From: Streptomyces aquilus
Lineage (GTDB): Bacteria; Actinomycetota; Actinomycetes; Streptomycetales; Streptomycetaceae
DNA length: 64,000 nt
Direction: 5' to 3'
NCBI RefSeq assembly: GCF_003955715.1
Contig: NZ_CP034463.1
Location: 992,001 to 1,056,000 of the forward strand
Below are positions 9,221 to 17,715 of this stretch, piece by piece. How positions within the stretch are numbered: the first letter of the stretch is position 1; every line of letters starts with the position of its first letter. Under the pieces are notes generated by a model. It worked only from the letters and a program-made list of their open reading frames with translations. It made no database searches and was not told the origin of the DNA. The position numbers and the translations under genes are program-made.

Positions 9221-9718
9221 ATGACACCGACCCGCACACTGCGGCGCATCGCACTCGTCGGTGCGGTACTGGCCGTCGGCGCCACACTGCCGACGACCGC
9301 GACCGGCATCCGTACCCACCCCACGGCCAAGGTCTCGACCGTCAACGACCCCGTCCGCAGCGGGAGTCCGAGGTCGACGGTCGACCGGGTCGCCGACTTC
9401 TACGGCGCCTACATCGACGTGCTGGCCGACTCCGGCCGCGACAAGCTGGCCGAAGCGCTGCGCGGGCACTATCTCACCGCGCGGCTGCGCGAGGACCTGG
9501 CTCGCTGGGAGAAGGCGCACCACAAGGACGGCGTGCTGCGCGGCAAGGGTGTCCCGGCAGCCTGGAAGGTCGTCTACAACGACAGCGGGATGGGCCACTG
9601 CTGGACCAGGGTCACGCTCACCTGGGAGGACTCCGGCAACCGGGTCCACCACATGCGGCTGCTGGTCCGCTCCGACCTCGATACGCAGCTGATCTCCGGT
9701 ATCCGGATCGCCTCGTGA
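9221..9718 (+). CDS. Small secreted protein of unknown function
   Basis: A 165-residue protein starting with a signal peptide (MTPTRTLRRIALVGAVLAVG, then ATLPTTATG). The mature part has a helix-rich region (YGAYIDVLADSGRDKLAEAL) and then mixed strands with Trp and one Cys (GHCWTRVTLTWED). I do not recognise the family; the fold vaguely resembles small NTF2-like secreted proteins. GGAGAGGAG precedes the ATG. Its promoter has a perfect DevR/OsdR-like box and a 31-bp palindrome, so it looks tightly regulated with the island. Confidence 0.75.
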   Translation: MTPTRTLRRIALVGAVLAVGATLPTTATGIRTHPTAKVSTVNDPVRSGSPRSTVDRVADFYGAYIDVLADSGRDKLAEALRGHYLTARLREDLARWEKAHHKDGVLRGKGVPAAWKVVYNDSGMGHCWTRVTLTWEDSGNRVHHMRLLVRSDLDTQLISGIRIAS

Positions 9719-9725
9719 CGGCACA

Positions 9726-9748
9726 CGGCCCCCGGGCGAAGGGGGCCG
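9726..9748. terminator. Bidirectional hairpin terminator between convergent genes
   Basis: CGGCCCCC (9726-9733) pairs with GGGGGCCG (9741-9748) across a seven-base loop. It sits just after the stop of the secreted protein and before the end of the minus-strand GH65 gene, as expected for a shared terminator. There is no T tract, which is usual in Streptomyces. Confidence 0.65.
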
Positions 9749-9760
9749 GTGGGCCGGGAT

Positions 9761-12130
9761 TCAGTCCGGCAGGTCCAGTTGCCCCGTCTCCCCCGGCGCG
9801 AGACGCACCGCACGGTCCGGCAGCCTCACATCGATGGGGGTGGCGTCGGACGACGGCACCGAGATCTCCAGTCGGCCGCGCTCCAGGTGCAGCCGTACGC
9901 CCCAGTGGCCCTGGTAGCGGAGGTTGAAGCCGTACGAGGAGAGCTCCGGCAGCGGCACCGGGTCGAGCCACAAAGCCCCGCGCCGTGTCTCCAGGCCGGT
10001 CAGTCCGCGCTGGACCAGGTCGAGCGTGCCGGCCATGGCACCGAGGTGGATGCCCTCGCCGGTGGTGCCGCCCTGGATGTCGGCGATGTCGCCCTGGAGG
10101 GCCTCCTGGCAGTACTTCCAGGCCTCGGCCCGCCTCGCCCGGGCCAGCACCCAGCCGTGCACCAGGCCGCTGAGGGTGGAGCCGTGGCTGGTGCGGTGCA
10201 GGTAGTGGTCGACGGTACGGCGCCACGTCTCGTCGTCGAGCCGCAGCCCCAACCGGTCGAACAGGCCGTGCAGTTCGGCCGGCGAGAAGAGGTAGCCGAG
10301 CATCAGCACGTCGGCCTGCTTGGACGCCTGGTAGCGGTTGACGCTGTCCCCCTCGGCCTCCAGGATCCGGTCCAGGCGCCTGATGTCGCCGTAGCGCCCG
10401 CGGTAGCCGTCCCAGTCGAGCTCTTCGAGGTCGCCGTAGCCCTCGAACTGGCTGATGACTCCGGCATGGAAGGGCACGTGCAGGGTGCGCGAGACGTCCT
10501 CCCACAGCTCCAGCTCGCCCCCGTCCAGGCCGGTGCGCTCGACGAGTTCGCGGCGACGTGGTTCGGGCAGGGTGCGCAGCAGTTCCAGGGTGCGGGTGAG
10601 GACCCAGGCGGCGGTGACATTGGTGTAGGCGTTGTCGTCGAGGCCGGGTGTGCTCGCGTCGGGGTAGGCCTCGTGGTACTCGTCGGGGCCGACCACGCCC
10701 TTGATGCGGTGCCGGCCGAGACTGTCGTCGTAGACGGCGGAGTCGGCCCAGAAGCGGGCGATCTGGAGCAGCGTCTCGGCGCCCTTGGTGTGCAGGAACT
10801 CCGTGTCGCCGCTGGCCTGGCAGTACTGCCAGACGTTGTAGGCGACGGCCGAGCCGACGTGGTGCTGGAGCCGGGAGTGGTCGGGCAGCCAGCGCCCGGA
10901 GCGCGGGTTGAGGTGGAGCTGCTGGGTCTCCTCGCGTCCGTCGCTGCCGCTCTGCCAGGGGTACATCGCCCCCTTGCGGCCCGCCTCGCGCGCGGCCGTG
11001 CAGGCCTGTTCCAGGCGGCGGTGGCGGTAGCGCAGCAGGGCGCGGGAGACCTCGGGGAAGTGCAGGTTGAGGTAGGGCAGGACGAACAGCTCGTCCCAGA
11101 AGACATGGCCGCGATAGGCCTCGCCGTGCAGCCCGCGGGCGGGCACGCCGACGTCGAGGTCGGCGGTGTGCGGGGAGAGGGTCTGCAGGACGTGGAAGAG
11201 GTGCAGCCGCAGGATGCGGCCCGCCTCGCCCGCCACGTCCAGCGCGGCCCGGCGCCACAGCTGGTCCCAGGCGGTGAGGTGTGACTCCAGGAGGTCGTCG
11301 AAGCCCGGTGCCCGGCCCACCCGGTCGACCGCGGCGTAGAGGGGGTCACTGATCGCCGGGTCGCGGGAGGTGTGCAGGGCGACGGTCTTGTCGACGGTCG
11401 CGGGACGTCCGGGTTCCAGGTCGAGGCTCAACTCCTGGATCGCATACGGCGATGCGTGCCGTACGGTGACGTGCGCGTCGGCGGTCAGCCGGGCCGCCAT
11501 GCCGATGCGGATGTCCGAGGTGCGGGTGCGGCAGCGCAGCCACACGGTGTCCGGATCGGCGGTGCCGGTGTGCACATGCGTGAGATGGCGGCCGTCGAGG
11601 TCGCGGTAGCGCGGCACGCCCGCGTTGGTGACACCCCCGTCGAGCGCCGCCTCGACCTCCAGCGGCCCGGCGAAGCCCTCGGCCGTGAACTCGGTGCGCA
11701 GGGCGGCCAGATGAGGGTCTGCCATGTGCACGACCCGCTGCTGACGCACCGTCAATACCCGTTCTCCACCCAGGTCGTAGCGGGTGCGCCGCTCCAGCAT
11801 GCCGGAGGCCGTATGCAGGGTGAGCCGGTGGTCGAGCACCTTGGTGCTCTCCGGGGTCAGCCAGGGCCCGCCGGGGAGACGGAAGCGCAGCGGAAGCCAG
11901 TTGGGGACGTTGACCATGTCCTCGTTCTCGACGCTGCGGCCCGCCACCTCGGAGGTGAGCCGGTTGTAACAGCCGGCGACATAGGTGCCCGGGTAGTGCA
12001 CGTCGTCGGCAGCGCACTCCGGCAGCGCGCCCCGGGTGGCGAAGTAGCCGTTGCCCAGCGTGCACAGCGACTCGCGGAGCCGCTCGTCGGCGGGCGCGTA
12101 GCCCTCGTACTCCCAGGTCCAGCCCGTCAC
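9761..12130 (-). CDS. Glycoside hydrolase family 65 phosphorylase (maltose/trehalose/kojibiose type)
   Basis: A 789-residue cytoplasmic enzyme with the GH65 plan: N-terminal beta-sandwich, helical linker, (alpha/alpha)6 barrel and small C-terminal beta domain. GVVGPDEYHE contains the conserved catalytic acid. The N-terminus (LGNGYFATRG) and the signature LFVLPYLNLHFPEV are typical. These enzymes split an alpha-glucosidic disaccharide with phosphate, giving glucose plus beta-glucose 1-phosphate. The ATG at 12130 overlaps the stop of the beta-phosphoglucomutase-like gene, whose product would convert the sugar phosphate to glucose 6-phosphate. The exact disaccharide is not decidable here; trehalose or maltose is most likely. 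Confidence 0.9.
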   Translation of the reverse strand: MTGWTWEYEGYAPADERLRESLCTLGNGYFATRGALPECAADDVHYPGTYVAGCYNRLTSEVAGRSVENEDMVNVPNWLPLRFRLPGGPWLTPESTKVLDHRLTLHTASGMLERRTRYDLGGERVLTVRQQRVVHMADPHLAALRTEFTAEGFAGPLEVEAALDGGVTNAGVPRYRDLDGRHLTHVHTGTADPDTVWLRCRTRTSDIRIGMAARLTADAHVTVRHASPYAIQELSLDLEPGRPATVDKTVALHTSRDPAISDPLYAAVDRVGRAPGFDDLLESHLTAWDQLWRRAALDVAGEAGRILRLHLFHVLQTLSPHTADLDVGVPARGLHGEAYRGHVFWDELFVLPYLNLHFPEVSRALLRYRHRRLEQACTAAREAGRKGAMYPWQSGSDGREETQQLHLNPRSGRWLPDHSRLQHHVGSAVAYNVWQYCQASGDTEFLHTKGAETLLQIARFWADSAVYDDSLGRHRIKGVVGPDEYHEAYPDASTPGLDDNAYTNVTAAWVLTRTLELLRTLPEPRRRELVERTGLDGGELELWEDVSRTLHVPFHAGVISQFEGYGDLEELDWDGYRGRYGDIRRLDRILEAEGDSVNRYQASKQADVLMLGYLFSPAELHGLFDRLGLRLDDETWRRTVDHYLHRTSHGSTLSGLVHGWVLARARRAEAWKYCQEALQGDIADIQGGTTGEGIHLGAMAGTLDLVQRGLTGLETRRGALWLDPVPLPELSSYGFNLRYQGHWGVRLHLERGRLEISVPSSDATPIDVRLPDRAVRLAPGETGQLDLPD

Positions 12131-12906
12131 TGCGTCTCCCCTGCCCCGACCAGTTCCGCGAGATCCCGTACGACGATGTCGGCACCGCTGTGCAGCAGCC
12201 GGTCACCCGAGTCCCCCGTGGCGGCGCGGTCCACACCGACCACCAGGGCGAATCCGCCGTTGCGGCCCGCCGACACACCGGCCAGGGCGTCCTCCACGAC
12301 GGCGGCGCGAGCGGCGGGGACGCCGAGGCGTCGTACCGCCTCCAGGAACAGGTCGGGCCGGGGTTTGCCGGGCAGTCGGAGCCGCGCGGCCTCGCCGCCG
12401 TCCACGAGGACGTCGAAGAGGTCCGACACCCCGGCGTGGTCGAGCAGTTCACCGGCGTGACGGGACGCGGAGGCCGCCGCGACGGGCACCTGCGCACGGC
12501 GCAGGGCGCGCACCAGGCGGACCGTGCCCGGGTAGGCGTCGACGCCGTGCGCGCGCAGCCGCTCGGTGAACAGTCGCTCCTTGTCGGCGGCGACGGCCCG
12601 CACGGTGGCGTCCGAGGTGTCGAGGCCACGGGAGGCGAGGAAGGCGGCGGCGCCGTCGAGGCGGGACTTTCCGTCCACGTGGCGCAGATAGTCGTCGCGG
12701 ACGTCGAACGGGCGCCGCAGGGCGGGGTCGTCGGGCGGGTGCGCGCGCAGGAAGGCGTCGAAGGCCGTCTTCCACGCCGCGGCGTGCACCCGGGCCGAGT
12801 CGGTGATCACGCCGTCGGTGTCGAAGACGACGGCCCGGATGTCATGCAGGGCGGGCGCGAGTTCCTCGCCGAGGTCCGCGCGGGTGCCGGGGCGGCGCAC
12901 GGTCAC
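12127..12906 (-). CDS. HAD-family beta-phosphoglucomutase-like protein
   Basis: A 259-residue HAD enzyme with motif I FDTDGVITDS (nucleophile and acid Asp), a helical cap, the Ser/Thr motif (VAAASASRH), a Lys in RLPGKPRPD and acidic motif VVEDALAGV. These match beta-phosphoglucomutase, which isomerises beta-glucose 1-phosphate to glucose 6-phosphate. The position four bases ahead of the GH65 phosphorylase supports this. The GTG at 12906 overlaps the stop of the upstream USP (GTGTGACC context); a second GTG lies at 12900. The extended open frame to 13248 is noise over the USP gene. Confidence 0.87.
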   Translation of the reverse strand: MTVRRPGTRADLGEELAPALHDIRAVVFDTDGVITDSARVHAAAWKTAFDAFLRAHPPDDPALRRPFDVRDDYLRHVDGKSRLDGAAAFLASRGLDTSDATVRAVAADKERLFTERLRAHGVDAYPGTVRLVRALRRAQVPVAAASASRHAGELLDHAGVSDLFDVLVDGGEAARLRLPGKPRPDLFLEAVRRLGVPAARAAVVEDALAGVSAGRNGGFALVVGVDRAATGDSGDRLLHSGADIVVRDLAELVGAGETQ

Positions 12907-13778
12907 ACCTGCTGCGGGACGATGGCGACCGGGCAGTCCGCGTGGTGCAGCAGCGTGTGTCCGACGCGGCCCAGCTGGAGACCGAAGTGACCGGTCCTGC
13001 GGCGCGCCCCGATGATCACCAGATCCGCGGCGGCCGACCGGTTCAGCAGCACCTTGCGGGCCGGCCCTTCCACGGTGGCCCGGCGCACGGGGACTCCCGG
13101 ATGGTCGGCGGCGGCGTCGTGGAGCACCGCGTCCAGCAGGGCGGAGGCCTGTTCGGAGTGCTCGTGGACGGTGTGTCCGGCCAGCAGCGGATGATCGGCC
13201 GTCTCGTGCTCGGGGCAGCGCCAGGCGCGCACGACGTCCAGGGTGCACCGGCGTGCCTCCGCCTCGCGGAAGGCGAAGCGGACGGCCTCGCCGGACGTGG
13301 CGGGTTCACCGGCGCCCAGGAGGATCCGCTCGTGGGTGCCCTCCCGGCCCGCGCGGTCGCCGCGGACGACGATCACCGGGCAGTGGGCGCGGGCCGCGAC
13401 GGTCAGCCCGACCGAGCCGAGGAGCAGGCCCTGGAGCTCACCGCGGCCACGGTTGCCCGTGACCAGGGCGGAGGCGCCGTAGCCCTCGCGCAGCAGCGCA
13501 TCGGCGGCCTCGTCGGCGATCACCTCGGTGGACACCTTGACCTCGGGGTTGCGCCGGCCGGCCCGTTCCGCCGCGCCGGCGACGATGTTGTCGGCCATCA
13601 CCTGCTCCGACGGCCGGTCCGGGCTCGTCGACGGCAGGGCGCCCTCGTAGCGCTCCCACAGGGAGGCGTACACCAGGCGCAGCGGCAGGCCGTGCCGGGC
13701 CGCCTCGTCCGCGGCCCAGTCGACCGCCAGCAGACTCGATTCCGATCCGTCTACGCCCACGACCAGGGGCAGCTCCAT
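12903..13778 (-). CDS. Universal stress protein, tandem UspA domains (USP-3)
   Basis: A 291-residue protein with two UspA domains. Signatures are GNRGRGELQGLLLGS and GARRRTGHFGLQLGRVGH, the second missing the terminal G-S pair. It is the promoter-proximal gene of a three-gene operon with the phosphoglucomutase-like and GH65 genes, all joined by 4-base overlaps, which ties disaccharide phosphorolysis to the stress regulon. The ATG at 13778 follows GGTGGAAG. A perfect DevR/OsdR-like box lies about 104 bases upstream. Confidence 0.93.
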   Translation of the reverse strand: MELPLVVGVDGSESSLLAVDWAADEAARHGLPLRLVYASLWERYEGALPSTSPDRPSEQVMADNIVAGAAERAGRRNPEVKVSTEVIADEAADALLREGYGASALVTGNRGRGELQGLLLGSVGLTVAARAHCPVIVVRGDRAGREGTHERILLGAGEPATSGEAVRFAFREAEARRCTLDVVRAWRCPEHETADHPLLAGHTVHEHSEQASALLDAVLHDAAADHPGVPVRRATVEGPARKVLLNRSAAADLVIIGARRRTGHFGLQLGRVGHTLLHHADCPVAIVPQQV

Positions 13779-13881
13779 GGCTTCCACCGCCTTGTGTCGG
13801 GCCGCACCGTTGCAGCGCGGAACTCCACTCTCACCGTCCCATGCGCGGGCGCACGACAGGAGGGGTGGATCGGCCCTGGCC

Positions 13882-13897
13882 GGGGCCGATCGGCCCC
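13882..13897. promoter_or_regulatory. Perfect DevR/OsdR-like palindrome between USP-3 and the small membrane protein
   Basis: GGGGCCGATCGGCCCC is a perfect 16-bp palindrome, almost midway between two divergent starts (13778 and 13997), about 100 bases from each. A half-copy (GGATCGGCCC) lies just before it, at 13867-13876. This is the strongest copy of the island's box together with 17716-17731. Confidence 0.7.
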
Positions 13898-13996
13898 TGG
13901 GCCGGGCTCCGCCGGCCCGAGAAACTGAAGGTGAGAACCGGAGAGAGTGCTCTCCACCGTGGAGAAGGCTCGTCCGGGCAATCAAGGGGGACGGTC

Positions 13997-14218
13997 ATGA
14001 TTCCGCTCATCCTGATCGGCGCGGTCGTACTGGGCGCGGGCATGGTCTTCGGCTACAGCTCCGTCATCGTCGGCCTGGTGCTGATGCTCGCCGGCCTCAT
14101 CGGCCTCACGGCCTTCATGTCCACGCCGGGCGCGGTCCGGCGTCCGGGCGATCGGGAAACGGTCGTCGAGCGGCGCTACATGGGCAACCACGACGATCAC
14201 CGCAACTACCGCGCGTGA
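13997..14218 (+). CDS. Small two-helix membrane protein
   Basis: A 73-residue protein: two hydrophobic helices (about residues 2-20 and 23-42) followed by a charged, Arg/His-rich tail. I do not recognise the family; similar small membrane proteins accompany stress islands in actinomycetes. The ATG at 13997 follows AAGGGGGACGG; the frame is open from 13841 but that part has no ribosome site and crosses the regulatory box. It is divergent from USP-3 and shares its box. Confidence 0.7.
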   Translation: MIPLILIGAVVLGAGMVFGYSSVIVGLVLMLAGLIGLTAFMSTPGAVRRPGDRETVVERRYMGNHDDHRNYRA

Positions 14219-14304
14219 CCACCCACGGCTCCATCCCCGTGGCGGCCCTGCCCGGACACGCAAAAGCCGAGGCCGCGTCCCTGACCGGCTCATAGACTGA
14301 CCGT

Positions 14305-14583
14305 ATGGACGACACCGAGACCTGGGAGACCGTCTGCAGGGTGTGCGGGTACGACGACGATGACGTCTTCTGGGCGGACGGCTGGCCGACGGCGGAGATC
14401 TGTTCCTGCTGCGGCAACGAGTCGGATGTCGGTGACGAAAGCGTCATGGGCCTGCGCACCTACCGCGGTTACTGGGTCGGGCAGGGCGCCCCGTGGCGCA
14501 GTCCGAGCGCGGAACGCCGGCACAAGAGCCGGGGCTGGGACCTGCTGAGCCAGCTGGCGAACATCCCCGAGCAGTGGCGTTGA
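14305..14583 (+). CDS. Small zinc-ribbon-like protein of unknown function
   Basis: A 92-residue soluble protein with two Cys pairs, CRVCGY at residues 11-14 and CSCCGN around 33-36, arranged like a zinc ribbon or rubredoxin-like knuckle. The C-terminal half is Arg/Trp-rich. It resembles small CxxC proteins common in Streptomyces, but I cannot name the family. There is no strong ribosome site before the ATG, and the CATAGACT-like hexamer about ten bases upstream suggests a leaderless or short-leader mRNA. A metal-binding or nucleic-acid role would be inference. Confidence 0.6.
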   Translation: MDDTETWETVCRVCGYDDDDVFWADGWPTAEICSCCGNESDVGDESVMGLRTYRGYWVGQGAPWRSPSAERRHKSRGWDLLSQLANIPEQWR

Positions 14584-14625
14584 GCCGGGCCGCGAGGGCC
14601 GAGGCGGGTGCGGCGCCCCGGTCGG

Positions 14626-14832
14626 TCAGCAGGAGACAGAGGTGCGGTGGTCCGTGGTGCCGGTACGCGGCGGGGTCGGCCGCGGTGCCGTCGGCGGGCG
14701 GTGGGTGCGGCGGTTGATACGGCGCAGCCACAGCTCGTCGAAGAGCGCGGCGAGCGCGAAGGTCAGGCCCATCGCCGCGAACAGCAACAGGGTGAACCTC
14801 TCCCAGAACTCCGGTGTCAGACTCGTACCCAC
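14626..14832 (-). CDS. Small single-helix membrane protein with proline-rich tail
   Basis: A 68-residue protein: short polar start (GTSLTPEFWERF), one transmembrane helix (LLLFAAMGLTFALAALF), then a basic Arg- and Pro-rich cytoplasmic tail. The GTG at 14832 is chosen because GAGGAGGGGGCGAGG precedes it. The frame remains open to 15207 but without a better start. A one-mismatch DevR/OsdR-like box lies 75 bases upstream. Function unknown. Confidence 0.55.
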   Translation of the reverse strand: MGTSLTPEFWERFTLLLFAAMGLTFALAALFDELWLRRINRRTHRPPTAPRPTPPRTGTTDHRTSVSC

Positions 14833-14906
14833 TGTCCTCGCCCCCTCCTCGGTCGGCGTCGTTTCCCTCACGCCTCCAGCAAACTCCGTCACGACACCGG
14901 GCACAT

Positions 14907-14920
14907 GAGCCGACCGGCCC
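14907..14920. promoter_or_regulatory. DevR/OsdR-like box upstream of the 68-residue membrane protein
   Basis: GAGCCGACCGGCCC differs from the 9130 and 17644 copies at one base. It lies 75 bases before the GTG at 14832 on the minus strand. Confidence 0.45.
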
Positions 14921-14967
14921 GGACCCGGGGTCCGCGCGTCCCTTGCTCCCGGACGATGCGTGTCGAA

Positions 14968-14981
14968 AGGCCGATCGGCCC
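14968..14981. promoter_or_regulatory. DevR/OsdR-like box upstream of the 31-residue ORF
   Basis: AGGCCGATCGGCCC, with the perfect 12-bp core GGCCGATCGGCC, lies 140 bases before the small ORF at 15122 and 47 bases from the neighbouring box at 14907-14920. Two boxes in one short divergent region parallel the pair between the CBS and USP-4 genes. Confidence 0.5.
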
Positions 14982-15121
14982 CTTGCGCCCGGTACCGCCC
15001 GGCCCCTGATCGGGGGTCGGTGGCCTCATGGTCCCCGCGCCGCAGGACGACGAGGATTCCTGGTACGCGCGGTGCCGGCGCAGCCGGAACATCGCGGGTG
15101 ACGCTCCAGGAGGCGACGATC

Positions 15122-15217
15122 ATGAAGCGGATACAAGAGGCCAGGCGCCCCCGGACTCCGCGTCGGCCGGAGCCGCAGGACCTGCGCACCCCTTCCGGGC
15201 GCCCCATGCCCTACTGA
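15122..15217 (+). CDS. Possible 31-residue basic peptide
   Basis: A short frame, MKRIQEARRPRTPRRPEPQ at the start, very rich in Arg and Pro, ending at TGA 15217. The consensus AGGAGG lies eight bases before its ATG, the strongest ribosome site in this stretch, and a DevR/OsdR-like box lies about 140 bases upstream. It lies in the gap between two minus-strand genes. Composition alone gives no function; it could also be a spurious frame. Confidence 0.4.
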   Translation: MKRIQEARRPRTPRRPEPQDLRTPSGRPMPY

Positions 15218-15233
15218 ACGGCCCCCGGCAGGG

Positions 15234-16670
15234 TCAGCGGACGAGCACCCGCTCCCCCGACCGCGGTACGACCGCCGTCCAGCCCAGCATCCGGTCGATC
15301 CGGTCCCGCAGGGCGGTGGCCGCGTCCGGCTCCCCGTGCACCAGGTAGGTGGCGTGCGGGGCGGGAGCGTCCCGCAGCCAGTCGACGATCTGCCCGGCAT
15401 CGGCGTGGGCCGAGAAATGCGGCAGGTTCGCGACCTGGGCCCGCACCGGAACGTACTCCCCGAACATCTTCAGCACCTGAGCGCCCTCGACGAGGTCCCG
15501 GGCCCGCGTGCCCTGCGCGGCGAAGCCGACCACGACGACCGCGTTGCGCGGGTCGGGCAGCAGCCGCCGCAGATGGTGCAGGACCCGCCCGCCGGTGGCC
15601 ATGCCGGACGCGGAGACGATGACGGCCGGTCCGCCCGTGCGGCTGAGCTCGACGGACTCCTGGAGGGAGCGGACCGGGCGGAACGGCTCCGGGCCGAGCG
15701 CCGACGTGCCCGCCAGGATCACCTCGGGGCGGAGTTCGGGCGCCTTGGCGAGGACGGCGTCCCGGTAGACGTCGAGGGCGGCCAGGGCCATCGGGCTGTC
15801 GACGTAGACCGGTACGGCGGTCGGGAGCGCCCCGGCGCGTCGCAGCTCGGCGAGCTCGTGCAGGAGCACCTCGGTGCGGTCCAGGGCGAACGCCGGGATG
15901 ACGACGGTTCCGCCGCGGGCGAGGGTGCGGCCCAGCACCTCGGCGAAGCGCGTCCGGCCCGCCTCCTCCTCGTGCCACCGGTTGCCGTAGGTGGACTCCA
16001 TGAGCAGGACGTCCGCCCCGGAGAACGGCTCCGGCGGCAGCAGCAGCGGATGGCCGGGACGGCCGAGGTCGCCGCTGACGGCGAGGGTGTGCCCGTCCTC
16101 CAGGGTGAGGTGGGCCCAGGCCGAGCCGAGGATGTGCCCGGCGGGGTGCAGGGTCAGCCGGGTGCCGGGGGCGATGTCGACCGGGGTGTGCACGGGGACG
16201 GGGTCGATCAGCTTCAGGGTGCGGTCCACGTCCGAGTCGTCGTACAGGGGCTGGGCGGGGTGGTGCTTGGACCAGCCGTGCTCGTTGGCGTGGTGCGCGG
16301 CCTCCAGCTGGAGCTTGGCGCTGTCGCGCAGCACGATCTCCATCAGGCGTGCGGTGAACTCCGTCGTCACGATCCGGCCGCGGAAGCCGTGCCGGACCAG
16401 CCGCGGCAGGTAGCCGCAGTGGTCCAGGTGGGCGTGCGTGACGACCACCGACTCGATGTCGGCCCCGTCGCAGGGCAGCTCGCGCCAGTTGCGCCGGCGC
16501 AGGTCGGCCACGCCCTGGAAGAGGCCGCAGTCGACGAGGACCCGGGCGTGGTCGCTCTCGACGAGGAACTTGCTGCCGGTGACCGTGCCCACTCCGCCCA
16601 GGAACGTCAGCAGCGCCGGCCGCGAGCGCGTCGGGGTGGTCTCCTCCGGTCCTGGCACCACTGTGATCAT
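15234..16670 (-). CDS. Metallo-beta-lactamase / beta-CASP hydrolase (RNA-processing type)
   Basis: A 478-residue soluble protein. The metallo-lactamase core carries HAHLDH at residues 79-84, further metal ligands ([14 protein letters not shown]), a beta-CASP insert and a C-terminal RMMBL motif ([16 protein letters not shown]). This is the YSH1/CPSF-100-like set of features, so an RNA endonuclease or exonuclease role is likely. Such genes sit in hypoxia islands of several actinomycetes. The ATG at 16670 follows AAGGAGAGCG. A perfect DevR/OsdR-like box lies 23 bases upstream of the start, closer than in the other genes. Confidence 0.88.
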   Translation of the reverse strand: MITVVPGPEETTPTRSRPALLTFLGGVGTVTGSKFLVESDHARVLVDCGLFQGVADLRRRNWRELPCDGADIESVVVTHAHLDHCGYLPRLVRHGFRGRIVTTEFTARLMEIVLRDSAKLQLEAAHHANEHGWSKHHPAQPLYDDSDVDRTLKLIDPVPVHTPVDIAPGTRLTLHPAGHILGSAWAHLTLEDGHTLAVSGDLGRPGHPLLLPPEPFSGADVLLMESTYGNRWHEEEAGRTRFAEVLGRTLARGGTVVIPAFALDRTEVLLHELAELRRAGALPTAVPVYVDSPMALAALDVYRDAVLAKAPELRPEVILAGTSALGPEPFRPVRSLQESVELSRTGGPAVIVSASGMATGGRVLHHLRRLLPDPRNAVVVVGFAAQGTRARDLVEGAQVLKMFGEYVPVRAQVANLPHFSAHADAGQIVDWLRDAPAPHATYLVHGEPDAATALRDRIDRMLGWTAVVPRSGERVLVR

Positions 16671-16692
16671 GAGGTCGCTCTCCTTCGGGACT

Positions 16693-16706
16693 GGGCCGTT
16701 CGGCCC
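16693..16706. promoter_or_regulatory. Perfect DevR/OsdR-like box upstream of the beta-CASP hydrolase
   Basis: GGGCCGTTCGGCCC, identical to the core of the copy at 17716-17731. It lies 23 bases from the start codon at 16670, so either the transcript is short-leadered or the site lies at or downstream of the -10 region. Confidence 0.6.
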
Positions 16707-16742
16707 TGTTGACACTGCGAACGGTGTGGTCTGCTGAAGGCA

Positions 16743-16829
16743 GGAAAGGACCCGACGAAGACGCGGGGAAGCGGCCCTGAGCCGCGCACCGCGCAATCTG
16801 GATCCGCGAGAAGCGGATGGGTCCTTTCC
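16743..16829. repeat. Long-range inverted repeat between the CBS-BON and beta-CASP genes
   Basis: GGAAAGGACCC (16743-16753) is perfectly complementary to GGGTCCTTTCC (16819-16829), 65 bases apart. The interior has further pairing potential (GGATCCGC with GCGGAT). In RNA it would make a multi-branched stem after the CBS-BON gene and before the beta-CASP gene. It may be a terminator or structured leader. Confidence 0.5.
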
Positions 16830-16875
16830 GCTCTGTCGTGCTCGGGTCTCGCCCCCTCCCGCGGGTCCCTCGTGC

Positions 16876-17562
16876 TCAGGTCTCCTCCGCGAGATCCGGG
16901 TCGAGGACCGGCCGCCGCGGCGGGCCCATGAGCGCACTGTCCACGTCCACCACGCCCTCCACGGCCCGCGTGAGCCGTACGGCGATGGGGACGAGCCCGG
17001 TGTCCCAGACGCGGCCGGTCAGGGTGACGACGCCGTCGCGCACGTCCACCCTGACCGGTTCCAGCGGGTCGGGGAAGAGCGGCTCGACGACCTCGCGGCG
17101 CACTTCCTCCGCGAGGTCGGCGTCCGTGCGCAGAAAGACCTTGAGCAGGTCGGTGCGGCTGACGATGCCCGTCAGGACACCGGCGTCGTCGACGACCGGC
17201 AGATGCTTGACCTGGTGCCGTGCCATGATCCGGGCGGCCCGGGCGAGGCTCGCGTCCGCGCCGACGGTGATGGCGGGTGCCGTCATGAGCTCGCTCGCGG
17301 TGCGCGCCTGGGCCCGTGCGAGGGCTTCGGGACGGCGCCGGCGGACGTCCGCGTCGGGGTCGTGCGCACGGAACTCCTCCTTGGGCAGCAGGTCGGCCTC
17401 GGACACCACACCCACGACCCGGTGCCCGTCGTCGACCACGGGCAGCGCGCTGATCTGCCGGAGCCGCATGGCCTTCACGATGTCCTTGAACGTCACGGTG
17501 CTCCCGAGGGCGACGACGGTGCGGGTCATCACGTCGCTCACGAGGCTGGGGGTGCTGTGCAT
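16876..17562 (-). CDS. CBS-domain pair plus BON domain protein
   Basis: A 228-residue cytoplasmic protein: CBS1 (about 8-60, [12 protein letters not shown] start), CBS2 (about 90-145, [12 protein letters not shown] start), BON domain (about 150-210, [16 protein letters not shown]). CBS pairs bind adenine nucleotides and act as energy sensors. This CBS-CBS-BON layout matches hypoxic-response-type proteins in actinobacteria. The ATG at 17562 follows CCGGAGGCC. The DevR/OsdR-like box at 17644 lies 82 bases upstream; the gene is divergent from USP-4. Confidence 0.9.
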   Translation of the reverse strand: MHSTPSLVSDVMTRTVVALGSTVTFKDIVKAMRLRQISALPVVDDGHRVVGVVSEADLLPKEEFRAHDPDADVRRRRPEALARAQARTASELMTAPAITVGADASLARAARIMARHQVKHLPVVDDAGVLTGIVSRTDLLKVFLRTDADLAEEVRREVVEPLFPDPLEPVRVDVRDGVVTLTGRVWDTGLVPIAVRLTRAVEGVVDVDSALMGPPRRPVLDPDLAEET

Positions 17563-17643
17563 GGGGGCCTCCGGCGGAGCTCGGCCGTCGTCGCGGGGAC
17601 GACGTCTGTCTCCAGACTGGGGCGAGCGACCGTCCGCGGGCTT

Positions 17644-17657
17644 GGGCCGACCGGCCC
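17644..17657. promoter_or_regulatory. DevR/OsdR-like box for the CBS-BON gene
   Basis: GGGCCGACCGGCCC lies 82 bases from the CBS-BON start on the minus strand. Confidence 0.65.
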
Positions 17658-17715
17658 TCGTCAAGGGCCCCGACAGGGCAATCTCCCCGGCGTGGCCGCT
17701 CCGGCGCTGCCCACA

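Noticed and set aside
13841..14218. A 125-residue form of the small membrane protein.
   Set aside because: The extra N-terminus crosses the perfect palindrome and has no ribosome site; ATG 13997 does.
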